DNA of 64,000 nucleotides from JAUVPB01 sp965223695 (GTDB lineage: Bacteria > Actinomycetota > Thermoleophilia > Gaiellales > Gaiellaceae), in assembly GCA_965223695.1 (NCBI GenBank), contig CBDCXJ010000026.1, positions 42,651 to 106,650 of the forward strand. The letters are read 5' to 3'. Under the pieces are notes generated by a model. That model was given only the letters and a program-made list of their open reading frames with translations. It made no database searches and had not been told where the DNA came from. Both the position numbers and the translations under genes were made by a program. Below are positions 62,743-64,000 of the stretch, one piece after another (the first letter of the stretch is position 1; every line of letters starts with the position of its first letter).

Positions 62743-64000
62743 CCAAGCGGGAGTTTCCCTGAAGGGAGGTCGAGCGCCTCGAGCATGAGCTCCGACAGCT
62801 CGCGCAGCTCGAGATCATCCGCATGGCCCGACGTCTTGATCGCGTCTTCGTACATCGTCACGTCCTTCGGGCAGGTGACGGCGAAGTAGTCGATCCCACC
62901 TAGGTCGACGGCCTCGTCGATGCGGCTCTCGCTGGGCCTCTGCTCCCCCTCCGGAGCGAGTTCCGTCATCCAGATGCGGCCGCCGCCGGCCCCGCAGCAG
63001 AACGAGTTGTCGCGGTTGCGGGGCATCTCGGCCAGCTCGATGCCGAGTGCCTCCATCACGCGGCGCGCCGGCTCGTACACGCCGTTGTAGCGGCCTAGGG
63101 CGCACGGGTCGTGGTAGGTCACCCGGTAGCCGAGTCGCCGTCTGGGCACGAGCTGCCGTGACTCGATCAGCTCGAGGAGCAGCTGGGAGTGATGGAGCAC
63201 CGCGTCAGCGGTCCAGCTGGCGCCTAGCTCCGGGTACTCGTTGCGCAGCGTGTTGAAGGTGTGCGGGTCGGTGGTGAGGATCCGCTGGAACTCGCAGAAC
63301 CCGATGGTGGCGATGTTCTCCTCGGCGAGCGACGCGAACAGGCCCTCTTCGCCAACCCGGCGCACGTCGTTGCCGGCCGTCTTCTCGGCCTCGTAGAGGA
63401 TCCCGAAATCGACCTCTGCATGATGCAGGATGCGGGCGAGCGCAATCGTGTTGCGCTGGTTTCGCGGATCTAGTTCTACCACTCGGCGGGCTCCGTCATT
63501 ACGTGAGATGCGTTCCTCGCGTGTTTCGGCGGCGATTTCGTTCAAGGCGCGGCGGACCGTGGAGCTGCGCTCGACAGCGAGGGCGTCTGCCGCGTGCTCG
63601 GCGCCCTCGGGAAGGATTACCGTCGGATCACGCAACAGTTCGAGCGCGAAGCGCTGTGCGGGGCCGATCGCGTCCTGCGCGGCCCTTGGGTCGACCCGGC
63701 TGTTGTGCTCTTCGACGATGGAAGCTGCGGCTAGGGCCCACGCGGCTTCGAGGTCAACGTCGGCGACATCGGCTGGCTGGCCGCCCTCCGGGTCGATGCG
63801 TCGCAACATCTCGAGATCGGTGTCGAGCACTTCTCCGCCTGTCTCGGCGTAGCGCCAGTAGCGGTGCCCGCGGGACGCGCCATCGATCGGGCGCGTACGC
63901 GTTGCGAAGAACACTCCTGGCTTCCCCCGCGAGCTCCCGCCTGCCGTCTGGCGGAATGCCGCTCCGATCCCCCACGGCAGCGTCTCGACAAGCTTGAGTT
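62730..64000 (-). CDS. Cys-rich (CCG-domain) Fe-S oxidoreductase, 5' end outside window
   Basis: The frame is open from the right edge (LVETLPWGIGAAFRQTAGG) to TGA at 62730, at least 423 residues. The C-terminal part has a CCG domain: YHDPCALGRYNGVYEPARRV, SFCCGAGGGRIW and TCPKD, which ligates an Fe-S cluster as in heterodisulfide reductase HdrB/D and glycolate oxidase GlcF. An earlier half-domain, FCEFQRILTTDPHTFNTLRN, has lost most of its cysteines. Such proteins pass electrons from ETF or FAD enzymes to quinones, which fits the nearby etfB. GTG 63914 is an internal codon, not the start. Confidence 0.8.
   Translation of the reverse strand, partial: LKLVETLPWGIGAAFRQTAGGSSRGKPGVFFATRTRPIDGASRGHRYWRYAETGGEVLDTDLEMLRRIDPEGGQPADVADVDLEAAWALAAASIVEEHNSRVDPRAAQDAIGPAQRFALELLRDPTVILPEGAEHAADALAVERSSTVRRALNEIAAETREERISRNDGARRVVELDPRNQRNTIALARILHHAEVDFGILYEAEKTAGNDVRRVGEEGLFASLAEENIATIGFCEFQRILTTDPHTFNTLRNEYPELGASWTADAVLHHSQLLLELIESRQLVPRRRLGYRVTYHDPCALGRYNGVYEPARRVMEALGIELAEMPRNRDNSFCCGAGGGRIWMTELAPEGEQRPSESRIDEAVDLGGIDYFAVTCPKDVTMYEDAIKTSGHADDLELRELSELMLEALDLPSGKLPLGVSQ

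Noticed and set aside
1..64000. CRISPR array
   Set aside because: No set of three or more spaced identical repeats with unique spacers was found; the 22-bp iterons are directly adjacent and have no spacers.

Overview
The window is high-GC bacterial DNA with GTG/TTG starts, near-leaderless genes, a mycobacterial-type SOS box and families common in soil actinobacteria (AtuA/DUF4387, CYTH-CHAD, FadD15-like ligase). I infer an actinobacterium, possibly of the Thermoleophilia; no rRNA or tRNA is present to confirm this. Many genes are split by single-base indels, so part of the sequence is either decaying or carries assembly error.

Region 1 (1-15.3 kb) is mostly ordinary chromosome. It holds a leftward operon (MFS transporter, EamA transporter, fused HyuA-HyuB protein that runs off the edge), then dinB behind a perfect SOS box. 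A methyltransferase and an AtuA/DUF4387 pair follow, the pair split by a fresh IS481 copy. The rest is a secreted protein of unknown function, an acyltransferase-like protein, a sulfurtransferase, a nitroreductase and a frameshifted SDR.

Region 2 (15.3-26.2 kb) is mobile DNA set in broken chromosomal genes. A lipoprotein start (15.4 kb) and a Cache-like C-terminus (21.5 kb) flank an integrative element made of a P4-type integrase, a 38-bp palindrome, an AlpA regulator and a primase-helicase whose 3' end was cut by an IS3 element. After an acyl-CoA synthetase come more fragments: an SMP-30 C-terminus, a possible group II intron piece, an IS3 relic, a terminase-small-like gene, a possible McrB-like fragment and only the first half of thrS.

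Region 3 (27.1-39.1 kb) is a polyphosphate and stress neighbourhood: CYTH-CHAD protein, Nudix hydrolase, Ppx/GppA protein, PPK1, HtpX, an ABC-F ATPase, SthA transhydrogenase, a membrane-anchored DnaJ-like protein and PPK2. Several gaps here hold related palindromes beginning AGATGRTTGRT.

Region 4 (37.6-50.8 kb) is a second mobile zone. It has nested IS3 copies, an IS256 element plus a 5' fragment of a second copy, an IS481 relic, another terminase-small-like gene and a frameshifted terminase large subunit. It also has a second copy of the primase-helicase 3' end, nearly identical to the one at 19.8-20.2 kb, followed by a 549-residue unknown protein, three 22-bp iterons and a G-rich tract. Together with region 2 this points to a family of terminase-carrying, capsid-less satellite-like elements, present at least twice and eroded by IS.

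Region 5 (50.8-64 kb) is a rightward catabolic cluster of visibly lower GC: a carbohydrate-type ABC importer (binding protein, two permeases, two ATPases), a GMC oxidoreductase with its small subunit, EtfB, an M24 peptidase-fold protein and two SDRs. A convergent Fe-S protein follows. Most genes from 50.9 to 60.2 kb carry one-base indels, often in homopolymers. The plausible logic is uptake of a sugar or polyol, FAD-linked oxidation, and electron transfer through ETF and the Fe-S protein.
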